Assembly (NCBI RefSeq): GCF_012863495.1
Contig: NZ_JAAVJL010000003.1
Span: 372,001 to 436,000 of the forward strand
Length of the DNA: 64,000 nucleotides
Reading direction: 5' to 3'
DNA from: Pseudanabaena yagii GIHE-NHR1
Lineage (GTDB): Bacteria > Cyanobacteriota > Cyanobacteriia > Pseudanabaenales > Pseudanabaenaceae
In this document: piece by piece, positions 44,348-52,138 of the stretch
Numbering within the stretch: position 1 is the stretch's first letter
Layout: the number at the start of each line of letters is the position of its first letter
Translations under genes and position numbers: made by a program
The notes under the pieces: model-generated
The model's input: only the letters and a program-made list of their open reading frames with translations
The model's database searches: none
Told to the model about the DNA's origin: nothing

Positions 44348-44677
44348 ATTCTTAGTAGATTCTACGTTTCAAAACCGTAATTTGATGAGATCAAATTTCC
44401 GTATTTCCCCACCTTTGGTGGGGAAATAAATCGATGTAACTCGCTTGATTGAAAACTGCTATAGCACTTTTCAAATAATTACATACTCATTTGCAAATAA
44501 AAATTAAGCCTAGTAAGAGTTTTGAGTTTTTATTTTACCTGTTTCAAAAATGAAAACCTCTATACATAAGGATTCTCATCCTTTTATACAGGAGATTTTT
44601 TAATATATAATCTGGAGAACAATTTTTTGCTCAACATAAATTCAACATAAATATCGACGCTCCAAATATCCAAGATA
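44348..44677. repeat. Gene-free stretch with a dispersed repeat
   Basis: 44402-44466 holds a copy, in inverse orientation, of the repeat also found near 31366 and 49066: a hairpin with arms TATTTCCCCACC/GGTGGGGAAATA (44402-44413 and 44417-44428), followed by GAT...GTAACTCGCTTGATTGAAAA. The remainder is AT-rich and probably holds the promoter of the next gene. Confidence 0.65.
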
Positions 44678-45106
44678 ATGCAATTATCCTTCAAGCCCAA
44701 AAATAGTACAGACGAAACCAGTATAAAAGGTAAACAAAATCCTAATCGTGTGCGCGATCATTTAGCCAATGAAAGAACCTATCTATCATGGATGCGGATG
44801 GCGATCGCTCTATTAGGTGTTGGTGTAATCGTAGTCCGTTTAAGAATTTTGCGTCCTCCGATGTTGCCTACCCCCGGTAATGGTTGGAAATTAGGATTAG
44901 CATTTTCCATTATTGGGATGTTAACAGTGTGGCTCTCGACGCATCATTATTTTGCGGTACGTCATGACATTGATGCCGATACTTTCGATCCACCAGATCG
45001 CTGGGTTGTCTTATTTAGCTTGGCAATCACACTCATTGGCGCAGGGGTGATCTATTACGTGTTCGCCGCACCATTAGAACAAATGGGTTTAGTTATTCCT
45101 GATTAA
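44678..45106 (+). CDS. DUF202 (YidH-like) membrane protein
   Basis: A 142-residue protein with the DUF202 signature NRVRDHLANERTYLSWMRMA and three membrane segments (ALLGVGVIVVRLR, LAFSIIGMLTVWLS, LAITLIGAGVIYYVF). A short polar N-terminus. Function unknown in the family. It is separated by six bases from the convergent LysR gene, whose stop faces it. Confidence 0.9.
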   Translation: MQLSFKPKNSTDETSIKGKQNPNRVRDHLANERTYLSWMRMAIALLGVGVIVVRLRILRPPMLPTPGNGWKLGLAFSIIGMLTVWLSTHHYFAVRHDIDADTFDPPDRWVVLFSLAITLIGAGVIYYVFAAPLEQMGLVIPD

Positions 45107-45111
45107 CAACT

Positions 45112-46023
45112 TTACTGACGCAAAATCTCGCCAAATACTTTAGCGATACGGGTTTGAAAGCGCTTGTTATGCTGAAGTTTGAGAAATGGTCGGGTAATTT
45201 CTAAGGATTTGCGGCGATCGCTATCCATAACCTTGACTAGACGTAAGGTCCCTAATAGGAACTCTTTTTGTACCATCAGTTCGGAAATGGCAGCAGCCCT
45301 TGCACTGCTTTCTAGAGCAGCTTTTACCATCTCGCCACTGCTAAGCACTAACATAATTTCTAACTCCGTAGGATTCACTCCCCAACTGAGCAAAGCCTGC
45401 TCAAATACCTGCTGTGTACCTGAGCCTGACTCACGCATTACCCATGCAGTTTTGCTCAAATCATCAACGGTGATCTTTGGGCGTTCATACCAAGGATGTG
45501 CCTTGCCTACGACGATAAGCAAGCGATCGCTACCAATTTCTTCTTGAGCTAAGTCCTTTTGTAATGAGGGCTTCACATCAGCTTCGATCAACCCTAAATC
45601 AAATAGACCTGCGGCAGTTCCATCACAAATTTCTTCAGTATTGGCAAGGGTACATTTGATTGTGATATTTGGATATAGTTCCTGAAATCTGCTGATTTTG
45701 GCAGGTAGCCAATAGTTGCCAATAGTCAAGCTCGTACCTAGTTTGAGTTCACCACGTTGGAAATCGTTGAGTTCGCGTAAACCTCTCTCCATTAATTTAA
45801 TGCGATCAATAATGTCCTTAGCTTCAGTTTGCAATAATAAGCCTGCATCGGTAATTTCAATGTGGCGACCGATGCGATGAAATAGCTTTACCCCATACCA
45901 TGCTTCTAGACTCTGAATAGCAGCACTGACAGCAGGTTGAGTGATATATAGGGCTTCGGCAGCACGAGTGAAATGCAAATGTTCTGCAACTGCAAGGAAA
46001 ATTCGTAACTGTTCAAGAGTCAT
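45112..46023 (-). CDS. LysR-family transcriptional regulator
   Basis: A 303-residue regulator. N-terminal HTH (LRIFLAVAEHLHFTRAAEAL, YITQPAVSAAIQSLEAWYGV KL), then the substrate-binding domain (RGELKLGTSLTIGNYWLPAK, VGKAHPWYERP). The effector cannot be told; it is similar in layout to CbbR/CmpR-type regulators but that is only a resemblance. It diverges from the CadD-like gene at 46270 and may regulate it. Confidence 0.92.
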   Translation of the reverse strand: MTLEQLRIFLAVAEHLHFTRAAEALYITQPAVSAAIQSLEAWYGVKLFHRIGRHIEITDAGLLLQTEAKDIIDRIKLMERGLRELNDFQRGELKLGTSLTIGNYWLPAKISRFQELYPNITIKCTLANTEEICDGTAAGLFDLGLIEADVKPSLQKDLAQEEIGSDRLLIVVGKAHPWYERPKITVDDLSKTAWVMRESGSGTQQVFEQALLSWGVNPTELEIMLVLSSGEMVKAALESSARAAAISELMVQKEFLLGTLRLVKVMDSDRRKSLEITRPFLKLQHNKRFQTRIAKVFGEILRQ

Positions 46024-46174
46024 GTGCTCTATTAGCTCTGGATCAATAGATGAAAATCAATCTTACATCACTCTCAAATACCGCAAAATTACCGTTATAT
46101 ATGGCTTTTGAAGTAATCGAGTTGCGCCCCCAAAAAGCTAAAGGCGATCAAATAAGATAGATAATACTCACTGC

Positions 46175-46207
46175 GTGAGTAGATTTGCCTGCGCCAAATC
46201 TACTCAC
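46175..46207. repeat. Hairpin in the LysR-CadD divergent region
   Basis: 13-bp stem GTGAGTAGATTTG (46175-46187) with 46195-46207. It lies 60 bases upstream of the CadD-like gene and could be a regulatory site or a member of the hairpin family. Confidence 0.5.
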
Positions 46208-46269
46208 AAAAAAGTAAATTAGACTTGCGTAGATCCTAATAGAAATTCTTTAACTGAGGTAGAAACAAT

Positions 46270-46899
46270 ATGGAATGGTTCATCGGTACTGTGGCGATCG
46301 CCATTACCGCATTTACGGCTACAAATATCGATGACATTCTCATCTTGACCGTTTTTTTTGCTCAGGTTGATGCAAAATTTCGTCCTCGCCACATTCTCAT
46401 TGGTCAATATCTAGGATTTGCCGTAATCATCCTTGCGAGTTTACCTGGATATTTGGGAGGGTTAATCATTGATCACAAATGGATTGGCTTGCTAGGTTTT
46501 TTACCGATCGCGATCGGCATCAAGGAATTATTGAAAAAGCCAGAAGAAGTTACAGTCAAAAGCTGTATGATTTCTACTGCCAATCAATCACCACTAATTG
46601 CGCCACAAACCTATCACGTAGCCGCAGTTACATTTGCTAATAGCGGCGATAATATTGGTATTTATGTTCCTTTGTTTGCTAGTAGCAATGCAGTTTCCCT
46701 CTCGATTACGATCGCTACATTTCTATTGCTAATCGCTGTATGGTGCTATGCCGCTTATCAATTCAGTACCCATCCCGCGATCGCTAAGTTTCTCTCTCAA
46801 TATAGCAATGCGATCGTGCCATTTGTGCTGATTGCTCTAGGTATCTATATCCTCTATGAGAGCGATACCTATCAGTTAATTCCTTTCTTTCGCGCATAG
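46270..46899 (+). CDS. CadD-like membrane transporter
   Basis: A 209-residue protein. TATNIDDILILTVFFAQVDA with RPRHILIGQYLGF, and TFANSGDNIGIYVPLFASSN, the same two-repeat layout as the gene at 40521. Six membrane helices, GAGGTA about 10 bases before the ATG. The stop lies in the left arm of a hairpin (46894-46944). Divergent from the LysR regulator. Confidence 0.85.
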   Translation: MEWFIGTVAIAITAFTATNIDDILILTVFFAQVDAKFRPRHILIGQYLGFAVIILASLPGYLGGLIIDHKWIGLLGFLPIAIGIKELLKKPEEVTVKSCMISTANQSPLIAPQTYHVAAVTFANSGDNIGIYVPLFASSNAVSLSITIATFLLLIAVWCYAAYQFSTHPAIAKFLSQYSNAIVPFVLIALGIYILYESDTYQLIPFFRA

Positions 46900-46944
46900 T
46901 TTATGGAAGCACAACCCGAAGGGTTGCGCTTCCATAAACTATGC
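46894..46944 (+). terminator. Hairpin over the CadD-like stop codon
   Basis: 24-bp stem with one mismatch (46894-46917 with 46921-46944), GCATAGTTTATGGAAGCACA..., apex CCC-GAA-GGG, with A-rich sequence after it. The gene stop is inside the left arm. Confidence 0.7.
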
Positions 46945-46989
46945 AAAAATCTACAAATGATTTAGGACTGCTATAGCTATAATTTTTAC

Positions 46990-47271
46990 ATGGAAATAAA
47001 TAATACTCTGACTTTAATTCTTGGAGCGATCGCTGTTGGAGCTGCAATTTGGGCAACTTCCACAATTTTGGAGCTTTTAGCGAAATTAGTTGGTAAATTT
47101 GCGATCGCTGCTATATCACTAATATTAGTGGCAATTTACTTAAAAGTTTATGTGGGAATTGATGTTTGGCAAAGCCTGATGGATTTTGGTCAATTGGTGA
47201 TCGATGGGGTTGGACAATTAGTACAAGGAGTTTCCTATCTCTTCTCACAAGTAAGTTTACAAATAGATTGA
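46990..47271 (+). CDS. Hypothetical membrane protein
   Basis: A 93-residue protein with two hydrophobic segments (LTLILGAIAVGAAIWATSTI and FAIAAISLILVAIYLKVYVG), then an amphipathic helix (SLMDFGQLVIDGVGQLVQGV). No Shine-Dalgarno is visible. Function unknown. It lies 33 bases before the HAD phosphatase and may share its transcript. Confidence 0.75.
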   Translation: MEINNTLTLILGAIAVGAAIWATSTILELLAKLVGKFAIAAISLILVAIYLKVYVGIDVWQSLMDFGQLVIDGVGQLVQGVSYLFSQVSLQID

Positions 47272-47304
47272 TTGGCTTAACCCCACCTATAGGCTTGTAA
47301 CACT

Positions 47305-48060
47305 ATGGCTCTATTGCCTATCAATATTCATGATTTCGCTGATATTCGCCTAATTGCTTCCGATGTCGATGGTACGCTCACTCAAAATGGCAAATTTACC
47401 GCAGGTTTTATTGCTACTTTACAACGTCTTCAGGCATCAGGGATTAAGGTTCTATTGGTGACGGGGCGCTCTGCGGGTTGGGTCAGTGCGTTGGTCAATT
47501 ACTTACCTATAGAGGCAGCGATCGCAGAAAATGGTGGGATATATTTACACAATGATCAGCAATATTTCCTATCCGATATTACTAATCCAACTCAGCATCG
47601 ACTGCGACTAGAGCAGGCATTCCATCAAATTCAAAAGAACTATCCGAATCTGCAACCATCTATGGATAATCAGTTCCGCATTACTGATTGGACTTTTGAT
47701 ATTCATGGTCTAGCGGATAAGGAGCTAGATACGATCGCGCGGCAATGTAACGACATGGACTTAGGGTTTACCTACAGCACTGTGCAATGTCATATTAAAT
47801 TGTCTAACCAAGATAAATCAACAGGATTGAAACTTGTATTAGCAAAGTTTTATCAAGAGCTTGAGCTATATCAGGTGCTAACAGTTGGAGATAGTCCTAA
47901 TGATGAGTCAATGTTTGTTGCTGATCAGTTTCCACTTTCAGTTGGAGTAGCAAATATCAGACATTATCAGGACAAAATGGTTCATCTTCCCAAATATGTA
48001 ACTCAATCATCAGAATTCGCAGGATTTTCTGAATTGATAGAATTAATCCTAAAAAAATAG
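47305..48060 (+). CDS. HAD-superfamily phosphatase (Cof/SPP-like)
   Basis: A 251-residue phosphatase. Motif I SDVDGTLT (catalytic Asp-x-Asp), motif II TGRS, LSNQDKSTGLKLVLA (Lys of motif III) and motif IV VGDSPNDESMF. A C2-type cap sits in the middle, as in Cof, MPGP and sugar-phosphate phosphatases. Substrate unknown. A 27-bp hairpin follows. Confidence 0.9.
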   Translation: MALLPINIHDFADIRLIASDVDGTLTQNGKFTAGFIATLQRLQASGIKVLLVTGRSAGWVSALVNYLPIEAAIAENGGIYLHNDQQYFLSDITNPTQHRLRLEQAFHQIQKNYPNLQPSMDNQFRITDWTFDIHGLADKELDTIARQCNDMDLGFTYSTVQCHIKLSNQDKSTGLKLVLAKFYQELELYQVLTVGDSPNDESMFVADQFPLSVGVANIRHYQDKMVHLPKYVTQSSEFAGFSELIELILKK

Positions 48061-48071
48061 AGATAATCTCA

Positions 48072-48128
48072 AATCCCATAAACAAAAGAAAGTATTGCGT
48101 AGCAATACTTTCTTTTGTTTATGGGATT
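48072..48128. terminator. 27-bp perfect hairpin
   Basis: Arms 48072-48098 and 48102-48128 (AATCCCATAAACAAAAGAAA...), apex GC-GTA-GC. Located between convergent HAD and protease genes; no U-tract longer than four. Confidence 0.8.
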
Positions 48129-48198
48129 GTAAGCTTTTTAACTCGAAAAGTAATGAAATACCTACACAAGGTGAAGCAATTTATTACTTTTTTAGAAA

Positions 48199-48888
48199 TT
48201 AGCGATCGCCTCGAATCAAAAGTAGTTGCACAAGTTGCAGAGCTGCATAAATAGCCGTAGCTACATATGTCCAAGCTGCTGCATTTAAGACCTTCCGCGC
48301 ACCAATATTTTCATTACCTTGGAGGATGCCTAGCTCATCAATTAGTCTTAGTGCACGTCTAGAAGCATCGAACTCCACAGGTAAGGTAACAACATGGAAT
48401 AGAATTGCGCCTGCAAATAAGACAATGCCAATATTGATGAACAATGTACTTAGACTACCAAGAGAAGTCAGGAACAGCCCCGTCATCACTAGCAAAGGAC
48501 CAAAGTTAGCACCAATATTTGCCACAGGTACTAGTGAGGCACGGACATTCATAAATTGATAACCGCGCACATCCTGTAGGACATGACCGCATTCATGGGC
48601 AGCGATCGCTGCTGCTGCCAAAGATGACGAAGCATATACGGATTCTGATAACCGCACAGCTTTCGCGGAAGGATCGTAATGATCGGTGAGTTCACCTGCA
48701 ACCTGCTCAACCGTCACATCATAAATGCCCATACGTTGCAGAATTGTTTTGGCGACCTGTGCACCTGTCATACCTAGACTAGAGCGGATATCTGCATATT
48801 TTTCATAGGTTGCTTTAACGCGCTGTTGCGCCCAAAACATTAAGATCATGCCTGGGATCAAGATCAAATAGGATGAGTGAAACAACAT
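48199..48888 (-). CDS. Membrane zinc metallopeptidase (YugP-like)
   Basis: A 229-residue protein with the zinc motif HECGH (in AAAIAAHECGHVLQD), membrane helices near the N-terminus (SSYLILIPGMILMFWA), two in the middle and one at the C-terminal end (VATAIYAALQLVQLLLI). This is the DUF2391/YugP-type (M-family) zinc peptidase. Role in membrane protein turnover is plausible, not proven. Confidence 0.92.
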   Translation of the reverse strand: MLFHSSYLILIPGMILMFWAQQRVKATYEKYADIRSSLGMTGAQVAKTILQRMGIYDVTVEQVAGELTDHYDPSAKAVRLSESVYASSSLAAAAIAAHECGHVLQDVRGYQFMNVRASLVPVANIGANFGPLLVMTGLFLTSLGSLSTLFINIGIVLFAGAILFHVVTLPVEFDASRRALRLIDELGILQGNENIGARKVLNAAAWTYVATAIYAALQLVQLLLIRGDR

Positions 48889-48973
48889 TAACTTCGCTCC
48901 TTCAGTCAGTTATATCTAATATTATGGCGCTGACTCAATGGAATCTGATGGTAGTGAAAACACTACTTAGGAA

Positions 48974-49119
48974 GAGATGAGTGGCGGCGCTTTGCATCGC
49001 CACTCATCTCAGCAGGGTGTGCCTCCACAAAAAATAAAAGCTACAAATAATTTGCGACTGCTATATTTTCGATTAAATTACAGATTTGTTTCCCAGCCTT
49101 AGGCTGGGAAACAAATCTG
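48974..49119. repeat. Hairpin plus dispersed repeat with palindromic end
   Basis: 13-bp hairpin GAGATGAGTGGCG (48974-48986 with 48998-49010), then 49066-49119: the dispersed repeat also seen at 31366 and 44402, here ending in a perfect 19-bp palindrome CAGATTTGTTTCCCAGCCT (49081-49099 with 49101-49119). Confidence 0.65.
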
Positions 49120-49231
49120 CTACAGCACATAGCCTCAATGTAGGATTTCTAATACACAAACAAGCTGGTATATCTTGGTAAACTATTGGCTAGTTTTTTG
49201 ATTAGGGTTTAGTAATGACGGTGGAGCGCAT

Positions 49232-50494
49232 ATGCAGGTAGAAGAACAATCAGGAAAGCAGTCAGAACCAGCCATAGATGGCAGATCTGAGGACACAACA
49301 CTAACATCTCCCCAAAACACTCAACCTAGCACCATGAAAAATGCCTTAGTAACCAAGCGATCAAATAAATTTTTAATTCCCGCGATCGCTTTAGCCCTTG
49401 CCGCACTAGGTGTAAGTATTTGGCTCGTCTTTGGACGCTCTAACCCACCACAAAATGCATCTGCGCCAACAAATACTGCTACTAATAATAAAGATCAACC
49501 CAAAGCCATTAGTGCATTAGGTCGTTTAGAGCCTCAGGGAGAAGTAATTAAAGTTGCCTCACCATCAGCCCTTGGCACATCTCGAATTGTGAAATTAATG
49601 GTCAAAGAAGGAGATATCGTCAAACAGGGACAGGTAATTGCCGTTTTAGACAGTTACGATCGCTCAGTTGCAGCCTTACTCCAAGCCCAAAGTCAAGCTC
49701 AGGAGAGTGAGCGAAATCTTGCCAAAGTTAGGGCTGGTGCAAAAAGTGGTGACATCATTGCTCAAGAAGGTAATGTCATGTCTGCTGCTGCCAATATCAA
49801 ATCTCTTGAGGCTAATGCAGCGAGAATTCGTGCTGAGTTAGAAATTGCAGGTAGAGATTACAACCGTTTTCTTCAGGTTTATAAAGAAGGAGCCATTTCC
49901 CAAACAGTTCTCGATACCTATCGACTCAAGGTCGAAACCTTGCAAGGGCAGTTTACCCAAGCAGAACAACAAATTCAGCAAGCACAATTTCAATTAAGAC
50001 AATCCCAAGGTTTATTAAACAGTGTTAGAGAAGTCCGCCCAACGGATGTTCAATTTGCTGAAGCTCAGTTACAAACTGCGATCGTTAATGTCAAGAAAGC
50101 AGAAGTTGATTTGGATTTAGCGCAAGTTCGTGCTCCTATTGATGGACAGATTCTCAAAGTCAATTCTAAAATTGGAGAAATTGTCAGTCAGACAAATGGA
50201 GTTGTGGAAATTGGCAATACCCAACAAATGTATGTAGTTGCCGAAATCTACGAAACTGACATCGGCAAGATTAAAGTCGGACAGAAGGCAAGCATTCAGA
50301 GTGAAGTCTTTGAAGGAGAAATCACGGGAAAAGTCGAGCGAATTGGGTTGCGAATTGCCAAAAATGATGTACTAGGAACTGATCCTGCTGCTAAAACTGA
50401 TGTGCGAATTATTGAAGTCAAAATTAAACTTGATGATAGCCAAAAAGTTTCAGGGCTTACGAATTTACAAGTCAGAGTCAAAATTGAAGTTTAA
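49232..50494 (+). CDS. devB: Membrane fusion protein (HlyD/DevB type)
   Basis: A 420-residue exporter adaptor. One N-terminal transmembrane segment (FLIPAIALALAALGVSIWLV) anchors it; the lipoyl-like region VMVKEGDIVKQGQVIAVLDS lies in the first half, then a long coiled-coil hairpin (about 150-260, Gln/Ala/Glu-rich), and a beta-barrel part (IDGQILKVNSKIGEIVSQTNG). It matches the DevB adaptor of cyanobacterial DevBCA exporters (glycolipid or metabolite export). A GGTGGAG lies before the ATG. The permease gene begins three bases after the stop. Confidence 0.88.
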   Translation: MQVEEQSGKQSEPAIDGRSEDTTLTSPQNTQPSTMKNALVTKRSNKFLIPAIALALAALGVSIWLVFGRSNPPQNASAPTNTATNNKDQPKAISALGRLEPQGEVIKVASPSALGTSRIVKLMVKEGDIVKQGQVIAVLDSYDRSVAALLQAQSQAQESERNLAKVRAGAKSGDIIAQEGNVMSAAANIKSLEANAARIRAELEIAGRDYNRFLQVYKEGAISQTVLDTYRLKVETLQGQFTQAEQQIQQAQFQLRQSQGLLNSVREVRPTDVQFAEAQLQTAIVNVKKAEVDLDLAQVRAPIDGQILKVNSKIGEIVSQTNGVVEIGNTQQMYVVAEIYETDIGKIKVGQKASIQSEVFEGEITGKVERIGLRIAKNDVLGTDPAAKTDVRIIEVKIKLDDSQKVSGLTNLQVRVKIEV

Positions 50495-50497
50495 TCT

Positions 50498-51883
50498 ATG
50501 ATCTTTGCCGTCCCTCTTGCTTGGTTACAGCTTACCTATGAAAAAAGCCGTCTGTTAGTAGCGATCGCGGGGATTACCTTTGCGGTGGTCTTGATGTTTT
50601 TGCAACTTGGTTTCCGTGATGCTCTCTTTAACAGTGCAATCCGTCTTCAGAGCAATCTTGTTGGCGATTTGGTAATTATCAGCCCCCAATCAACTAACCT
50701 TGTGGGGATGCGAAACTTTTCCCAACGCCGCCTTTATCAGGCTCTGGGGATGAAGCAAGTTGAATCAGTCAATCCCCTGTATATTGGGCTGGCAGCTTGG
50801 AAAATTAAAGAAGACCCTGCGGGACAAACGCGCAATATTTTAGTATTGGGAGCAAATCCTGATGCCAAAGTCTTTAAAATGGCAGGAGCAGAGTCCAATA
50901 TCGATCGCGTCAAAACCGAAGATGTCGTTCTCTTTGATCGCGCCTCTCGTGCTGAATTTGGACCCATTGTCAGTGAATGTGGCTCCCTATCTCTGAAATC
51001 AACTTTTAGCGAGGCAGCCTTTACTTGCCAGAATTTAGTTGCTCGCGAAGTAGCTAATCGGAAGCTCGTGATTGGGGGCTTGTTTGAGCTAGGTGCATCC
51101 TTTGCTGCTGATGGCACGCTTATTACCAGTGATACCAACTTTTTGAGAATCTTTGATAACCGTCGCTCAGGATTAATTAACGTTGGCTTAATTAACTTAA
51201 AACCGAATGCATCTCCCTATGAGGCAATGCGGGACTTCATCCTTACTCAACCTGCGGATACAGTGGTCTTACCCCGCGAAAAACTACCACCTGATGGCAA
51301 AAGAATCAAAGTCCTGTACAAAGACAGTATTGGTGCGGATGGCAAGCTCATTCATGAAGAAGATAAAAATAAGGTGCTGATTGCGAAGTCAGATTTAACA
51401 ATTGAGGATCTAAAAAAATCCCAAGATGCGGCAATTGACGATACTAGAATCTTGACAGCCCAAGGCTATATTGAATTCGAGAAGGGATATTGGCAAAAAA
51501 GCACAGCGATCGGTTTTATCTTTAGTCTGGGTACAGTCATGGGCTTTATTGTTGGCATCGTGATTGTCTATCAGATTTTATATACTGATGTTTCCGATCA
51601 CCTTGCGGAATATGCCACTCTGAAGGCAATGGGCTACAACAACTTCTATTTGGCACAAGTAGTCATTCAAGAAGCATTCGTATTATCAATTCTCGGATTT
51701 ATCCCCGGACTTGGCATCTCCTTTGGTTTGTATAATCTCACCAAAAATGCCACTTTATTACCCTTATATATTTGGGATAAGGCAATTCCTGTGATGATCT
51801 TAACGATGATTATGTGTGTGATTTCAGGAGCAATATCATTACGCAAAGTCCAGTCTGCTGACCCTGCAGAAATTTTTGGATAA
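50498..51883 (+). CDS. devC: ABC exporter permease (DevC type, extended)
   Basis: A 461-residue FtsX/MacB-fold permease: an N-terminal membrane helix (LAWLQLTYEKSRLLVAIAGI), a periplasmic domain, then three C-terminal helices (IGFIFSLGTVMGFIVGIVIV, VVIQEAFVLSILGFIPGL, IPVMILTMIMCVISGAISL). DevC proteins are usually near 385 residues; the extra 75 lie in the periplasmic part (a Cys-containing stretch around 150-190 and a Lys/Asp-rich stretch around 265-310). It is coupled to devB. No devA ATPase follows. Confidence 0.87.
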   Translation: MIFAVPLAWLQLTYEKSRLLVAIAGITFAVVLMFLQLGFRDALFNSAIRLQSNLVGDLVIISPQSTNLVGMRNFSQRRLYQALGMKQVESVNPLYIGLAAWKIKEDPAGQTRNILVLGANPDAKVFKMAGAESNIDRVKTEDVVLFDRASRAEFGPIVSECGSLSLKSTFSEAAFTCQNLVAREVANRKLVIGGLFELGASFAADGTLITSDTNFLRIFDNRRSGLINVGLINLKPNASPYEAMRDFILTQPADTVVLPREKLPPDGKRIKVLYKDSIGADGKLIHEEDKNKVLIAKSDLTIEDLKKSQDAAIDDTRILTAQGYIEFEKGYWQKSTAIGFIFSLGTVMGFIVGIVIVYQILYTDVSDHLAEYATLKAMGYNNFYLAQVVIQEAFVLSILGFIPGLGISFGLYNLTKNATLLPLYIWDKAIPVMILTMIMCVISGAISLRKVQSADPAEIFG

Positions 51884-51905
51884 GCGATCGCTTAATCCCC
51901 TTAAG

Positions 51906-52064
51906 ATCAAAAGCCACAAGATATTCATAATGTGAATATCTTGTGGCTTTTGATTTGATAATAATACAATACAATTGATCATAGCGCTTGACTCTTTCTT
52001 AAAATCCATAAACAGAGAAACTTTTGAAAGCATGGCAAAGCCGTGCATTCAAAAGTTTCTCTGT
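51906..52064. terminator. Two hairpins after devC
   Basis: First hairpin: arms 51906-51927 and 51933-51954 (ATCAAAAGCCACAAGATATT...). Second: arms 52012-52036 and 52040-52064 with a few mismatches (ACAGAGAAACTTTTGAAAGC...), apex GGC-AAA-GCC. The first follows devC by about 20 bases and is the likely terminator. Confidence 0.7.
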
Positions 52065-52138
52065 ACTTCAAGCTTCAATCCAAGAATCTTTTGTTAATAA
52101 ATTCTTGGTGTTTTTTATAGTAAAAATCAGTATATTTC

